A stretch of 31,515 nt of DNA, from positions 1 through 31,515 of the IMG/VR virus record IMGVR_UViG_3300010883_016682. One strand, written 5' to 3'. This DNA is from a virus. Positions 6,956 to 15,392 of this stretch are shown here, in pieces. The notes below the pieces were generated by a model, which saw only the letters and a list, made by a program, of their open reading frames with translations, ran no database searches and had not been told where the DNA came from. A program made the position numbers and the translations under genes. Position 1 is the first letter of the stretch. Each line of letters begins with the position of its first letter.

Positions 6956-8080
6956 ATGGCCACTAATGTTAACTTCAGCGATAGAGTCACGTCTGAGCAA
7001 AGATTATACGAAGATATCGTAATTGAATCTTTAAAGATGTTTGGTCAAGACGTGTATTATCTACCTCGCACATTAATCAATGAAGATACAATTTTCAATG
7101 AAGACATTCCTTCTAAATTTAGTAATGCATATAAGATTGAAATGTACATTGAAAACGTTGATGGATTTGAAGGTGAAGGAGATATCTTCACGAAGTTTGG
7201 TGTGGAAATGAGAGATGAAGCTACCTTTGTAGTTTCACGTAAAAGATTTGGAAACGCTGTTATTCAATATGATAACGAAATTACAGCAGAACGACCTGAA
7301 GAAGGTGATTTAATATATCTCCCATTATCAAAAAGTTTATTTGAAATTGGACATGTTGAAAGAGAATTGCCATTTTACCAATTAGCAGCTCTTCCTACTT
7401 TTAAGATGAGATGTAGTCTATTCGAATATTCAGATGAGCAATTAGATACAGGAGTTACAGGTGTTGATGATATTGAAGTTTATTCAACGTATCAATATGT
7501 TATTGGTTATACAAAACCAATCATTGGAACAGCTACAGCCTCACTCTCCGGAGGTGTGGTTTCAGAGGTAGCAATTACTAATGCAGGTGATGGTTATAGA
7601 TCAGGAACTCCACCAGTCATTACTGTAAGTGCGCCATCAAATGCCGGCGGAGTACAAGCATCAATTGGTTCAACACTTACAAGTGGTAAGATTACAGCAC
7701 TTACAATTACAAATGCTGGATCAGGTTATACATCTGCACCAACAATAACAGTTGCTGGTCCTACAGATGTAGAATTTGTAAGAGGAGAACAAGTTTCTCA
7801 GACATTCGCAAGTGGTGTTAAAATGTTTGGAGAAGTGGTCAAACAAAACGATTCAGATGCACTTCTTTATATCGCACATGCTGGAGCAGATGATGGTAAA
7901 TTCCATAACTTTGCAACAAGCCTAGATATAACTGGAGCAACATCCTTTGCTGCATCAACAGTCTTATCAGTTACTGAATTAGATAACTCATCTGATACAG
8001 AAGATAACACAGACTTTGATACAGATATGTCAGGATTCTTAGACTTCTCAGAGAATAACCCATTTGGAGATCCTGAATAA
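6956..8080 (+). CDS. gp14: gp14-like neck protein with an inserted repeat domain
   Basis: This 374-residue protein has the gp14 N-terminal body (YEDIVIESLKMFGQDVYYLPR, here spanning roughly residues 18-38, then EDIPSKF and EMYIENVDGFEG) and an acidic C-terminus ending in FSENNPFGDPE. T4 gp14 is 256 residues; the excess is explained by an insert around residues 190-270 with two copies of a glycine-rich beta motif (AITNAGDGYRSGTP at 206-219 and TITNAGSGYTSAP at 250-262). Such repeats are common in exposed phage virion proteins. gp14 forms the collar with gp13. The stop shares one base with the next start (TAATG). Confidence 0.87.
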   Translation: MATNVNFSDRVTSEQRLYEDIVIESLKMFGQDVYYLPRTLINEDTIFNEDIPSKFSNAYKIEMYIENVDGFEGEGDIFTKFGVEMRDEATFVVSRKRFGNAVIQYDNEITAERPEEGDLIYLPLSKSLFEIGHVERELPFYQLAALPTFKMRCSLFEYSDEQLDTGVTGVDDIEVYSTYQYVIGYTKPIIGTATASLSGGVVSEVAITNAGDGYRSGTPPVITVSAPSNAGGVQASIGSTLTSGKITALTITNAGSGYTSAPTITVAGPTDVEFVRGEQVSQTFASGVKMFGEVVKQNDSDALLYIAHAGADDGKFHNFATSLDITGATSFAASTVLSVTELDNSSDTEDNTDFDTDMSGFLDFSENNPFGDPE

Positions 8081-8322
8081 TGAATGATGATTTCGATTTC
8101 GGTTTTACCGCAGTAAATGAAGATGAACTTGAAGTAACTAAAGAAATTAAAGTTTCGAGTGAAATTAGTAAACAACAATTAGATAAATTGTATAATGCTA
8201 TTATTCCTCTATTGAATAATCTTAAAGCAAATCCTGAGAAAGATTATATTCTTTGGCCTGATAGATTAGCAAAAGTTGAAGCATTTGAAACTGTATTACA
8301 AAAAATATATAGGGGCGGATAA
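8080..8322 (+). CDS. Small protein of unknown function between gp14 and gp15
   Basis: This 80-residue protein is not recognised. It is acidic at the N-terminus (MNDDFDFGFTAVNEDELE) and predicted helical in the rest, with a KLYNAIIPLLNNL segment and a basic end. It is joined to gp14 upstream and gp15 downstream by one-base TAATG overlaps at both ends, which argues for a real, co-translated gene. The similar DFDFGFT-type start and its location suggest a neck or tail assembly accessory protein (inference only). Confidence 0.75.
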   Translation: MNDDFDFGFTAVNEDELEVTKEIKVSSEISKQQLDKLYNAIIPLLNNLKANPEKDYILWPDRLAKVEAFETVLQKIYRGG

Positions 8323-9158
8323 TGTTCGGTAATTATTTTTATCACGAAAGAACTAGAAAAGGCGTATCTACTTTCGGCAAGATTTTTAATGACATTTATG
8401 TTCTTAGAAAAGATGCTGCCGGAAAAGTAGTAAGTCAAATAAAAGTTCCTTTATCGTATGCACCTAAACAAAAGTTTTTAGAAAGAATTAAAACTCAAGT
8501 TACTGGAGATCAAACACACATAGCAATTAAATTGCCAAGAATGTCGTTTGAAATTACAGGCATTACTTATGATACTCAAAGACAATTGCCTAAAGCTAAT
8601 TTTGATAATAAGCCAGGAACAACAACAAGTAAGAAAACTAAATTTAGACAAGCAGTTCCATATATAATGAATTATGATTTAAGTGTTTATGCTAAAAATC
8701 AAGATGATGCATTACAAATTGTAGAACAGATACTTCCTTACTTTAATCCACAATATACATTATCACTTAAACCGTTTGGTTCTACGTTTGATATATCAGA
8801 AGACGTTCCTGTTATTTTAACAAGTGTTAATATGGCTGATGATTATGAAGGTGATTTAGCAAGTAGACGAACAATCATTTATACATTATCATTTGAAATG
8901 CACGTTAATTTCTATGGACCTATTAGTGAAGGTGGAATTGTTAGAGAGGTTATTGGCAAACTTGATATTATAGGAGCAACTACTACAGTTGATTCAAATG
9001 GTGGAAGTAAAGTAACTACAACAACAGCCACTACTCCTTTAGAAAGAATTACATTAAAACCTAACCCATTAAATCTTACACCTCCAACAGGAGATAGTGA
9101 TTTTGGGTTTACCGAAGAGATTATATTAGCGGCGGATTCAGATGCTGCCATCACTTAG
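8322..9158 (+). CDS. gp15: gp15-like tail sheath stabilizer/tail completion protein
   Basis: This 278-residue protein matches T4 gp15 (272 residues). The opening MFGNYFYHERTRKGV with IFNDI.V and the later LPRMSFEITGI.YD..RQ segment near residues 70-90 are characteristic, as is the RRTIIYTLSFEMHVNFYGP region near 188-206. gp15 forms the ring that caps the top of tube and sheath and docks the tail to the neck. The last 60 residues are threonine-rich and loosely conserved, ending in a DFGFTEE tail. It follows the small unknown gene by a TAATG overlap, and its 3' end lies just before the gp16 ribosome site. Confidence 0.88.
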   Translation: MFGNYFYHERTRKGVSTFGKIFNDIYVLRKDAAGKVVSQIKVPLSYAPKQKFLERIKTQVTGDQTHIAIKLPRMSFEITGITYDTQRQLPKANFDNKPGTTTSKKTKFRQAVPYIMNYDLSVYAKNQDDALQIVEQILPYFNPQYTLSLKPFGSTFDISEDVPVILTSVNMADDYEGDLASRRTIIYTLSFEMHVNFYGPISEGGIVREVIGKLDIIGATTTVDSNGGSKVTTTTATTPLERITLKPNPLNLTPPTGDSDFGFTEEIILAADSDAAIT

Positions 9159-9171
9159 TATAGATAATGAT

Positions 9172-9186
9172 AAGGAGACCAAGTTG
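9172..9186 (+). promoter_or_regulatory. Ribosome binding site and TTG start of gp16
   Basis: AAGGAG at 9172-9177 is followed after 6 bases by TTG (9184). An in-frame ATG at 9142 lies inside the gp15 gene without a good ribosome site, so the TTG is the more likely initiation codon. Confidence 0.65.
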
Positions 9187-9546
9187 ACTGACTCTGATAA
9201 TGTTAAAGGTGACTATGATTATTCAAGAAAAACTTATTATGAACTTATCGAAAAAGGTAAGGAAAGTCTTGAATTAGCAATGCGCATCGCAGAAGAAACA
9301 GAACATCCTAGAGCAATAGAAGTTTTAGCAGGAATGCTTAAAAACGTTTCGGATGTTAACGATAGGTTAATGGAACTAAATCGTAAATTAAAAAATATTA
9401 AACGCGAAGATCCTAAGTCGATTAATAACCATACAACAAATAACGTAATGATTGCATCAACTGCAGATTTACAAAAACTATTAAAACAAGACGCTAAAGA
9501 GAGTATTATTGATGTCACACCAACAGAGCTATCTAGGGAATCCTAA
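9184..9546 (+). CDS. gp16: gp16-like terminase small subunit
   Basis: This protein of 120 residues from the TTG start (134 from the ATG at 9142) corresponds to the T4 gp16 family. It is almost wholly helical, with SRKTYYELIEKGKESLELAM then EHPRAIEVLAGML and a coiled-coil-like DRLMELNRKLKNIK segment, the conserved central core of gp16. The small subunit forms an oligomer that recognises concatemeric DNA and regulates the gp17 motor. T4 gp16 is 164 residues. The C-terminal end overlaps the gp17 start by 35 bases. I prefer the TTG because of its AAGGAG site; the ATG form would add 14 residues not needed for the conserved core. Confidence 0.85.
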   Translation: MTDSDNVKGDYDYSRKTYYELIEKGKESLELAMRIAEETEHPRAIEVLAGMLKNVSDVNDRLMELNRKLKNIKREDPKSINNHTTNNVMIASTADLQKLLKQDAKESIIDVTPTELSRES

Positions 9547-11116
9547 TGTTAAGCGTGATGGTGTTGAGCAAGAATGGACTACCGAACTTGTAGAAGAATA
9601 CATGAAGTGTTCTAAAGATCCTCAATACTTCGCAGCAAAATATATAAAGGTCATATCACTTGATGAAGGTTTAGTTAAGTTCAACTTATACCCTTATCAA
9701 ATAGATATGTTTAGACATTTTAATGAACATCGTTTTAGCATTGTATTGGCCTGTCGTCAATCAGGAAAATCAATATCAGCATGCGCATACTTATTATGGT
9801 ACACTCTCTTTACGCCAGAAAAAACGGTTGCGGTTCTTGCGAATAAAGGGGCGACAGCTAGGGAAATGCTCTCACGTATTACGCTCATGTTGGAAAATAT
9901 TCCGTTCTTCTTACAGGCTGGCGCAAAAGCTCTTAACAAAGGTAATATCGAGTTTAGTAATAATTCTAGGATTATCGCTAGTGCTACTACTGGTAGCTCT
10001 ATTCGTGGACTCTCTGTTAATCTCCTTTACTTAGATGAGTTTGCTTTCGTAGAAAGAGCTACTGAGTTCTATACATCAACATATCCGGTTGTATCTGCAG
10101 GTAAAGATACAAAGGTTATTATTACTTCTACTGCAAATGGAATAGGTAATCAGTTCCATAAAATTTGGGAAGGTGCAGTACAAAAAACAAATGAATACAC
10201 AGATTTTAGAGTTGATTGGTGGGATGTTCCAGGACGTGATGAGAAGTGGAAAGATGAAACTATTGCTAACACTTCCCAATTACAGTTTGACCAAGAGTTC
10301 GGAAATACGTTCTTCGGAACTGGTAATACTCTTATCAATGCTGAAACACTATTAGGCTTTAGAGCATCACCACATGTTGGTGTACTTGAAGCTGGAGATC
10401 TATTAATATACGAAGAACCAAAACCAAAACATGAATATATCATGACAGTTGATGTTGCGAGGGGAAGAGGTCAGGATTACTCTACATTCAATTTGATCGA
10501 TATTAGCGTCCGCCCGTTCGTACAGGTTGCTGTGTATCGCAATAACACTATCTCTCCGTTACTCTTCCCTAACATTATTTATAAATATGCGAAATTGTAT
10601 AATGAAGCATACTGTATAGTTGAATCAAATGACCAAGGTTCTTTAGTTACCCATGGTCTTTATCATGATTTAGAGTATGAAAACATGCACGTTTCTAATG
10701 CTGTTAAAGCTGATTCATTAGGAATAGAAATGACACGTAAATCTAAGAGACTCGGTTGTTCGGGTATTAAAGATCTATTAGAAAATAATAAACTTCTTAT
10801 AAGAGATGAAAACACTATTTTAGAAATATCTACATTTGTTTCGAAAGGTGTATCATATGAAGCGCAAGATGGTAACCATGATGATTTAATGATGAACTTG
10901 GTTATGTTTGGATATTTTTGTTCTACACAATATTTTAGTGATATGACAGATATTAACTTAAAAGAAATGTTATTTAGACAAAGAATGAAAGAAATTGATG
11001 ATGATCTACCTGGCTTTGGTTATATAAACAGTGGAATAGATGAAATTCCTGAATTGACTGAAGAGCAAATGCAAGGTAGAGCATGGTTAGTTGAAAGAGA
11101 AACGACAGATTTTTAA
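9512..11116 (+). CDS. gp17: gp17-like terminase large subunit (packaging ATPase and nuclease)
   Basis: This 534-residue motor protein has the packaging ATPase Walker A ACRQSGKS near residues 80-87, Walker B LLYLDEF near 170-176, and a C-terminal RNase H-like nuclease domain with DVARGRGQDYS near 313, the IVESND acidic motif near 370 and GNHDDLMM near 453, which supplies the last metal ligands. It cuts concatemeric DNA and drives it through the gp20 portal. T4 gp17 is 610 residues. The chosen ATG at 9512 is one codon inside a possible TTG start at 9509. It overlaps gp16 and is followed by the gp18 late promoter. Confidence 0.96.
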   Translation: MSHQQSYLGNPNVKRDGVEQEWTTELVEEYMKCSKDPQYFAAKYIKVISLDEGLVKFNLYPYQIDMFRHFNEHRFSIVLACRQSGKSISACAYLLWYTLFTPEKTVAVLANKGATAREMLSRITLMLENIPFFLQAGAKALNKGNIEFSNNSRIIASATTGSSIRGLSVNLLYLDEFAFVERATEFYTSTYPVVSAGKDTKVIITSTANGIGNQFHKIWEGAVQKTNEYTDFRVDWWDVPGRDEKWKDETIANTSQLQFDQEFGNTFFGTGNTLINAETLLGFRASPHVGVLEAGDLLIYEEPKPKHEYIMTVDVARGRGQDYSTFNLIDISVRPFVQVAVYRNNTISPLLFPNIIYKYAKLYNEAYCIVESNDQGSLVTHGLYHDLEYENMHVSNAVKADSLGIEMTRKSKRLGCSGIKDLLENNKLLIRDENTILEISTFVSKGVSYEAQDGNHDDLMMNLVMFGYFCSTQYFSDMTDINLKEMLFRQRMKEIDDDLPGFGYINSGIDEIPELTEEQMQGRAWLVERETTDF

Positions 11117-11128
11117 GATTGGGTTTAT

Positions 11129-11136
11129 TATAAATA
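11129..11136 (+). promoter_or_regulatory. T4-type late promoter box before gp18
   Basis: TATAAATA lies 92 bases before the gp18 ATG, just after the gp17 stop. The transcript would start near 11142 and carry a leader of about 80 bases with the small hairpin at 11156-11170. A separate strong late promoter for the sheath and tube genes is expected because of their high copy number. Confidence 0.8.
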
Positions 11137-11155
11137 GTTACAGGTGAATAAAAAA

Positions 11156-11170
11156 CTTGGATTCTCCAAG
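11156..11170 (+). promoter_or_regulatory. Hairpin in the gp18 mRNA leader
   Basis: CTTGGA, loop TTC, TCCAAG forms a perfect 6-bp stem about 14 bases after the expected late start site. It has no following T-run, so it is not a terminator; a 5' mRNA stabiliser is a reasonable guess. Confidence 0.5.
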
Positions 11171-11220
11171 AATATAGCGTATCATGTAGACTTATTAATT
11201 TAAACTGAGAGGAAGAAGCA

Positions 11221-12951
11221 ATGGCATTTTCAGAATCTCCATCAATTGTAGTTAGAGAAATCGACTTATCGGGGGTCGTCCCTTCAGTATCGAGTTCTAC
11301 AGGCGCATTTGTTGGCAATTTCGAATGGGGTCCGGTTATGGTGCCTACTAAAATTAACAATGAAGTTAGTTTAGTAGAAACATTCGGAGCTCCAACAGCA
11401 GGTACAACACGTAACTTTCACGAAGCATCATACTTTTTAAAGTATACTTCAGATCTTCGTGTAGTCAGAGTAATAGACTCAACCGGAGCGAACGCGTTCT
11501 CTGGTGGAGCAGCAGCAGATGTTGCGCACGTAGTTAAAAATAGAGAAGATTGGGACCAAGGTCAATCAGCTCAAGAAATCAATAATAGGAATTGGTTAGC
11601 AAAATATCCTGGATTACTAGGAAATTCTTTGCAAATTCAAATGTGTCCTTTTGATTCAGATGCTAATTTATCATTCACGAGTTGGGCGCTTGAAGATAAT
11701 TTTGATGCAGCTCCAGGCACATCAGCTTTCGCAAAAGGAAAAGGCGCTAAGAACGACGAAGTTCACGTAGCGGTTGTTGATAGACTAGGAGAAATATCTG
11801 GTACAGCAGGTGCAGTACTTGAAACTTTCCCATTCGTATCTTTAGCGAGTAACGCAAAGACAGCTGATGGAACAAGTAACTATGTACAAGATGTACTTAA
11901 TACTAGATCCCAATATATTTGGATGGCTAAGCACGATTCAGAGCACACTTTAGGTGGAACTACTGCAGACGCCAATGATGATTTCAAAATGAATGTTGAA
12001 GCAGTTAAAAGTTATGATTTAGGTAATGGAGCAGCATCACCATTTAGTTCTGGTGGAGCGTTAGGTAAGTTTCTATTAGGATGGGATACGGTTAACGATA
12101 AGGATAATATCCAAGTTGATCTTCTTATTGCATCTGGAACGAATACCAGAATATCAAATACAACGGTTGCAAATAGTCTTGTAGCAATTGCTCAAGGCAC
12201 AAGAAAAGACTGTGTTGTTTTAACATCTCCTTCTAAGGCAGACGTTATCGATACAACTACACCAGTTACAAATACAGCGGCAGCTGCAGCAACGTATACA
12301 CCATCTTCTTATCTCTTTGTAGATAATAACTGGTTGAAAGTATATGATAAATACAATGATAAATACATTTTTATCTCAGCCGCATCTTCTACAGCAGGTA
12401 TCATGGCAGCAACAGATTATGTTGCAGCACCTTGGTTCTCTCCTGCAGGTCCAAGACGTGGTCAATATCTCGGAATTACAGGATTGGCTTACACTCCTAA
12501 TAAATCCGAAAGAGATACTTTGTATAAAGTCGGCATCAACCCTGTAGCCAATATTCCGGGTCAAGGTGTATTACTCTTCGGCGATAAGACAAAGCTTGCA
12601 AGACCTTCTGCCTTTGACAGAATTAATGTAAGACGATTGTTCTTAACTATTGAAAGAGCAATTGCACTAGCAGCAAGAAATGTAATGTTCGAATTCAACT
12701 ATGAATTCACAAGAGCAGAATTTGTTGGTGTAGTCGAACCATTCCTTAGAGAAATCAAGGGAAGAAGAGGTATCACAGACTTTAGAGTAATATGTGATGA
12801 AACTAATAACACAGCTGCTGTGATTGACCGTAATGAATTTATTGCCAATATCCTGATCAAACCCGCAAGAAGTATCAACTTTGTTACGTTGAACTTTGTT
12901 GCAGTTAGAACTGGTGTTGACTTTGAAGAAATTGCTGGCAACATAGCTTAA
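11221..12951 (+). CDS. gp18: gp18-like tail sheath protein
   Basis: This 576-residue contractile sheath protein begins SESPSIVVREIDLSG and VGNFEWGPV, typical of T4-type sheath N-termini, and ends with the conserved core FDRINVRRLFLTIERAI, then FEFN near residue 480 and a C-terminal region around FVTLNFVAVRTGVDFEEI. T4 gp18 is 659 residues; the middle, surface-exposed domains are shorter here. About 138 copies surround the tube in T4 and contract on infection. A GAGAGGAAG ribosome site precedes the ATG. It is followed after 14 bases by gp19, with which it is presumably co-transcribed from the late promoter at 11129. Confidence 0.95.
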   Translation: MAFSESPSIVVREIDLSGVVPSVSSSTGAFVGNFEWGPVMVPTKINNEVSLVETFGAPTAGTTRNFHEASYFLKYTSDLRVVRVIDSTGANAFSGGAAADVAHVVKNREDWDQGQSAQEINNRNWLAKYPGLLGNSLQIQMCPFDSDANLSFTSWALEDNFDAAPGTSAFAKGKGAKNDEVHVAVVDRLGEISGTAGAVLETFPFVSLASNAKTADGTSNYVQDVLNTRSQYIWMAKHDSEHTLGGTTADANDDFKMNVEAVKSYDLGNGAASPFSSGGALGKFLLGWDTVNDKDNIQVDLLIASGTNTRISNTTVANSLVAIAQGTRKDCVVLTSPSKADVIDTTTPVTNTAAAAATYTPSSYLFVDNNWLKVYDKYNDKYIFISAASSTAGIMAATDYVAAPWFSPAGPRRGQYLGITGLAYTPNKSERDTLYKVGINPVANIPGQGVLLFGDKTKLARPSAFDRINVRRLFLTIERAIALAARNVMFEFNYEFTRAEFVGVVEPFLREIKGRRGITDFRVICDETNNTAAVIDRNEFIANILIKPARSINFVTLNFVAVRTGVDFEEIAGNIA

Positions 12952-12965
12952 AAGGGAGATACACA

Positions 12966-13493
12966 ATGGCGATTTTAGGAGTAGACGATTTTAAATCCAA
13001 AATCCGTGGTGGTGGTGCCCGTCCTAACTTATTTAAGACGACACTAAACTTCCCTGGATTTGCAGGCGGCGATGTTGAATTGACATCATTCATGTGTAAA
13101 ACAGCACAGCTTCCGGCATCAACTATAGCACCGATTGTAGTTCCTTTTAGGGGACGTCAATTGCAAATGGCTGGTGACAGAACATTCGAACCTTGGTCAG
13201 TTACTATCATTAATGATACTGACTTTCAAGTTAGAGATGCTATGGAAAGATGGATGAACGGCATATCAGCACATACTCAAAATACTGGCTTAGTTAATGT
13301 CGGTGATTATGTTGCAGATATGGTAGTTGAGCAATTGAATAAAAACGGTGATACTATAAAGACTTATAACTTCACTGGAGCGTTCCCAACCAACATTTCG
13401 GCGATTGATTTAGCATATGATGCTAATGATACAATCGAAGAATTCACGGTTGAGTTCCAGATTCAGTACTGGACAAGTAACACAACGTCGTAG
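12966..13493 (+). CDS. gp19: gp19-like tail tube protein
   Basis: This 175-residue protein matches T4 gp19 (163 residues), the stacked-hexamer tube subunit. Conserved stretches include RPNLFKTTLNFPGF near the start, FMCKTAQLPASTI near 40-52, VPFRGRQLQMAGDRTFEPW near 58-76 and the closing YDANDTIEEFTVEFQIQYW. The family fold is a beta barrel related to bacteriocin and type VI secretion tubes. A GGGAGA site precedes the ATG, and an inverted repeat follows the stop at 13502-13533. A second tube-like protein (gp3-like) occurs at 18994-19542. Confidence 0.95.
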   Translation: MAILGVDDFKSKIRGGGARPNLFKTTLNFPGFAGGDVELTSFMCKTAQLPASTIAPIVVPFRGRQLQMAGDRTFEPWSVTIINDTDFQVRDAMERWMNGISAHTQNTGLVNVGDYVADMVVEQLNKNGDTIKTYNFTGAFPTNISAIDLAYDANDTIEEFTVEFQIQYWTSNTTS

Positions 13494-13501
13494 ATATATA
13501 G

Positions 13502-13533
13502 TATATGGACGGGATTAATTTCTCGTCCATATA
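13502..13533 (+). terminator. Strong inverted repeat between gp19 and gp20
   Basis: A 13-bp stem (13502-13514 with 13521-13533, one G-T pair) closes a 6-base TTAATT loop. There is no T-run after it, only AACTATT, so classical termination is doubtful. It could reduce read-through from the abundant gp18-gp19 transcript, or act as a processing or 3'-end stabilising element. Confidence 0.5.
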
Positions 13534-13563
13534 AACTATTAATAAGTTAGGTGAGTGAAATAC

Positions 13564-15168
13564 ATGGCAGAAGACGGCACAACAGGTTTTAAACTTTTCG
13601 GGTTTGAGATCAAAAAAGCAAAAGGTAATGAAAAGGAAAAACTTCCTTCTATCGTTCCGCCAATTGATGATGACGGTGCAGGTTATGTAACTGCTGCCGG
13701 GTCCCATTTTGGGCACTATTTAAATTTAGATGGAGATGAAAGTTCTGACAATCATTCTCTTGTTGCTAAATATCGAGGAGTAGCACAACATCCAGAAGTT
13801 GATGCAGCTGTAGAAGATATTATTAATGAAGCAGTAAGTGCAGGTGAAGACAAACATCCTATTGAAATAAATCTTGATAATGTTGAAAAACTTTCGGCAG
13901 GTATTAAGAAAACTATTAAAACAGAATTCAATACAATTACTTCAATGCTTCAGTTCCATGACAATGCTCATGAGATCTTTAGACGTTGGTATGTTGATGG
14001 AAGATTATACCATCACTTAGTTGTTGATGAAGCAAATCTAAAAGAAGGCATTCAAGAAATACGACCTATTGATGCGGCTAAAATCCGTAAGGTTAAACAA
14101 ATTAAAAAGGATAAAGATCCAAAGACTGGAGCTATGTTAGTCACGAAGATTGATGACTTTTATATCTATCAGGAAAAGCCAGGAGCACAAACAGGTGGTG
14201 TGAAACTAAGTAATGACTCGGTTAGTTATATTACTTCTGGTATTATGGATCTAGATCGTAAGAAAATATATAGTCACCTTCACAAAGCGCTGAAGCCGAT
14301 AAACCAATTAAGAATGATGGAAGATTCTTTGGTTATCTACAGATTAGCTCGCGCACCCGAACGCAGAATTTTTTATATTGATGTAGGTAATTTACCAAGA
14401 GGTAAAGCTGAGCAATATCTAAAAGATATCATGTCACGTTATAGAAATAAACTCGTGTATGATGCTGAGACTGGTAATTTAAAAGATGATCGAAAGCATA
14501 TGTCTATGCTTGAAGATTTTTGGTTGCCAAGGCGTGAGGGTGGTAGAGGTACTCAGATAGAAACTCTCCCAGGAGGAGAGAACCTAGGACAAATTGACGA
14601 TATAATATACTTCCAAAAGAAATTATATCGATCTCTAAACGTTCCCCTCTCACGTCTTGAGCAGGAACAAGCATTTTCGCTTGGTCGTGCTACTGAGATT
14701 ACGAGAGAAGAGTTGAAGTTCCATAAGTTTATTGAGAGATTGCGTCGTAAGTTTTCTGCGCTGTTCCTTGAAATTCTTAGAAAACAATTGATTCTTAAAG
14801 GTGTTATCACCGAAGAAGATTGGGATCTTTGGAAGAACGATATTAATATTAATTTTATTAGAGATAACCATTTCACTGAATTACGTGACGCGGAGATCTT
14901 TAAAGAAAGAATTGGAACTCTAGATGGAGTGGCCAATTACATTGGTGCAGAAGGATTCTTTTCAAAGGAATATATATACAAAAATATTCTTATGATGGAT
15001 GATGACGAAATCCTTGAAATAAAAAAGCAGATAGAAGCTGAAGCAAAAGCTGGAGAGGAAACGCCGGCACCTGATGATGAGGAAGAACCTGAAGTAGAAC
15101 CTGAGGAGGAACCAAGTGAAGACGAACCAGAAGAAGAACAACCAGAAGACGAACCAAAAGAATCATGA
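13564..15168 (+). CDS. gp20: gp20-like portal protein
   Basis: This 534-residue protein matches the T4 gp20 portal (524 residues). Recognisable segments include AVEDIINEAVS near residue 85, DGRLYHHLVVDE near 145, RAPERRIFYIDVGNLPRGKAEQYL near 262-285 (a portal hallmark) and LSRLEQEQAFSLGRATEITREE near 362-383. Twelve copies form the ring at one head vertex, starting head assembly and guiding DNA packaging. The last 45 residues are an extreme run of Glu, Pro and Asp, not part of the T4 fold. The ATG at 13564 is chosen over an upstream GTG (13555). The acidic tail DNA also contains the ribosome site of the next gene. Confidence 0.96.
   Translation: MAEDGTTGFKLFGFEIKKAKGNEKEKLPSIVPPIDDDGAGYVTAAGSHFGHYLNLDGDESSDNHSLVAKYRGVAQHPEVDAAVEDIINEAVSAGEDKHPIEINLDNVEKLSAGIKKTIKTEFNTITSMLQFHDNAHEIFRRWYVDGRLYHHLVVDEANLKEGIQEIRPIDAAKIRKVKQIKKDKDPKTGAMLVTKIDDFYIYQEKPGAQTGGVKLSNDSVSYITSGIMDLDRKKIYSHLHKALKPINQLRMMEDSLVIYRLARAPERRIFYIDVGNLPRGKAEQYLKDIMSRYRNKLVYDAETGNLKDDRKHMSMLEDFWLPRREGGRGTQIETLPGGENLGQIDDIIYFQKKLYRSLNVPLSRLEQEQAFSLGRATEITREELKFHKFIERLRRKFSALFLEILRKQLILKGVITEEDWDLWKNDININFIRDNHFTELRDAEIFKERIGTLDGVANYIGAEGFFSKEYIYKNILMMDDDEILEIKKQIEAEAKAGEETPAPDDEEEPEVEPEEEPSEDEPEEEQPEDEPKES
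15104..15118 (+). promoter_or_regulatory. Ribosome site and GTG start inside the gp20 acidic tail
   Basis: AGGAGG at 15104-15109 followed after 6 bases by GTG (15116) lies within the Glu-rich end of gp20. It is the only conventional start with a good ribosome site for the 79-residue frame that continues past the gp20 stop. Confidence 0.55.
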
Positions 15169-15355
15169 ATGGGATGTAATTAGAAAACCTTTTCAAAGCA
15201 TTATTCTTAATTTACAAAATAATGCTAGCATTGCTGATCGAAATTACATATCTACAGGAGATTCCTTATGGCATGCGCAATATAATCGTGTTACGCAGCA
15301 ATTGATGGATTTAAAAGCCGAAATCAAATTAAAAGAAAAGCATTTCTTCGGTTAA
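15116..15355 (+). CDS. Small protein of unknown function after the portal gene
   Basis: This 79-residue protein is not recognised. The first 17 residues, encoded over the gp20 end, are Lys/Gln/Asn-rich; the part after the gp20 stop (EWDVIRKPFQSIILNLQNN then DSLWHAQYNRVTQQLMDLKAEIKLKEKHFFG) looks like an ordinary helical protein. A gene of this size and place is seen between portal and prohead core genes in marine T4 relatives (from memory, not checked). No ATG is available before residue 63, so the GTG at 15116 with AGGAGG is the likely start. Confidence 0.65.
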   Translation: MKTNQKKNNQKTNQKNHEWDVIRKPFQSIILNLQNNASIADRNYISTGDSLWHAQYNRVTQQLMDLKAEIKLKEKHFFG

Positions 15356-15367
15356 GAACTAAATTTA

Positions 15368-15375
15368 TATAAATA
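15368..15375 (+). promoter_or_regulatory. T4-type late promoter box before the prohead core genes
   Basis: TATAAATA lies 17 bases before the gp67 ATG. A start near 15381 gives a very short leader that still contains the AAGG ribosome site. It would drive gp67, gp68, gp21, gp22 and gp23 up to the terminator at 18916. Confidence 0.75.
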
Positions 15376-15392
15376 ATACAAAAGGTAGTGAA

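Noticed and set aside
10580-10587. TATAAATA inside gp17; also at 22668 in uvsW, 29504 in gp62 and 30759 in the sulfotransferase gene
   Set aside because: They lie within coding sequence of AT-rich genes where chance matches are expected; only the 30759 copy has a plausible target (the small 2OG oxygenase gene), so none is listed as a promoter.
12667-12966. Minus-strand frames opposite the end of gp18
   Set aside because: Antisense shadows of the conserved sheath protein; compositions are unusual (Ser/Cys-rich) and there is no ribosome site of note.
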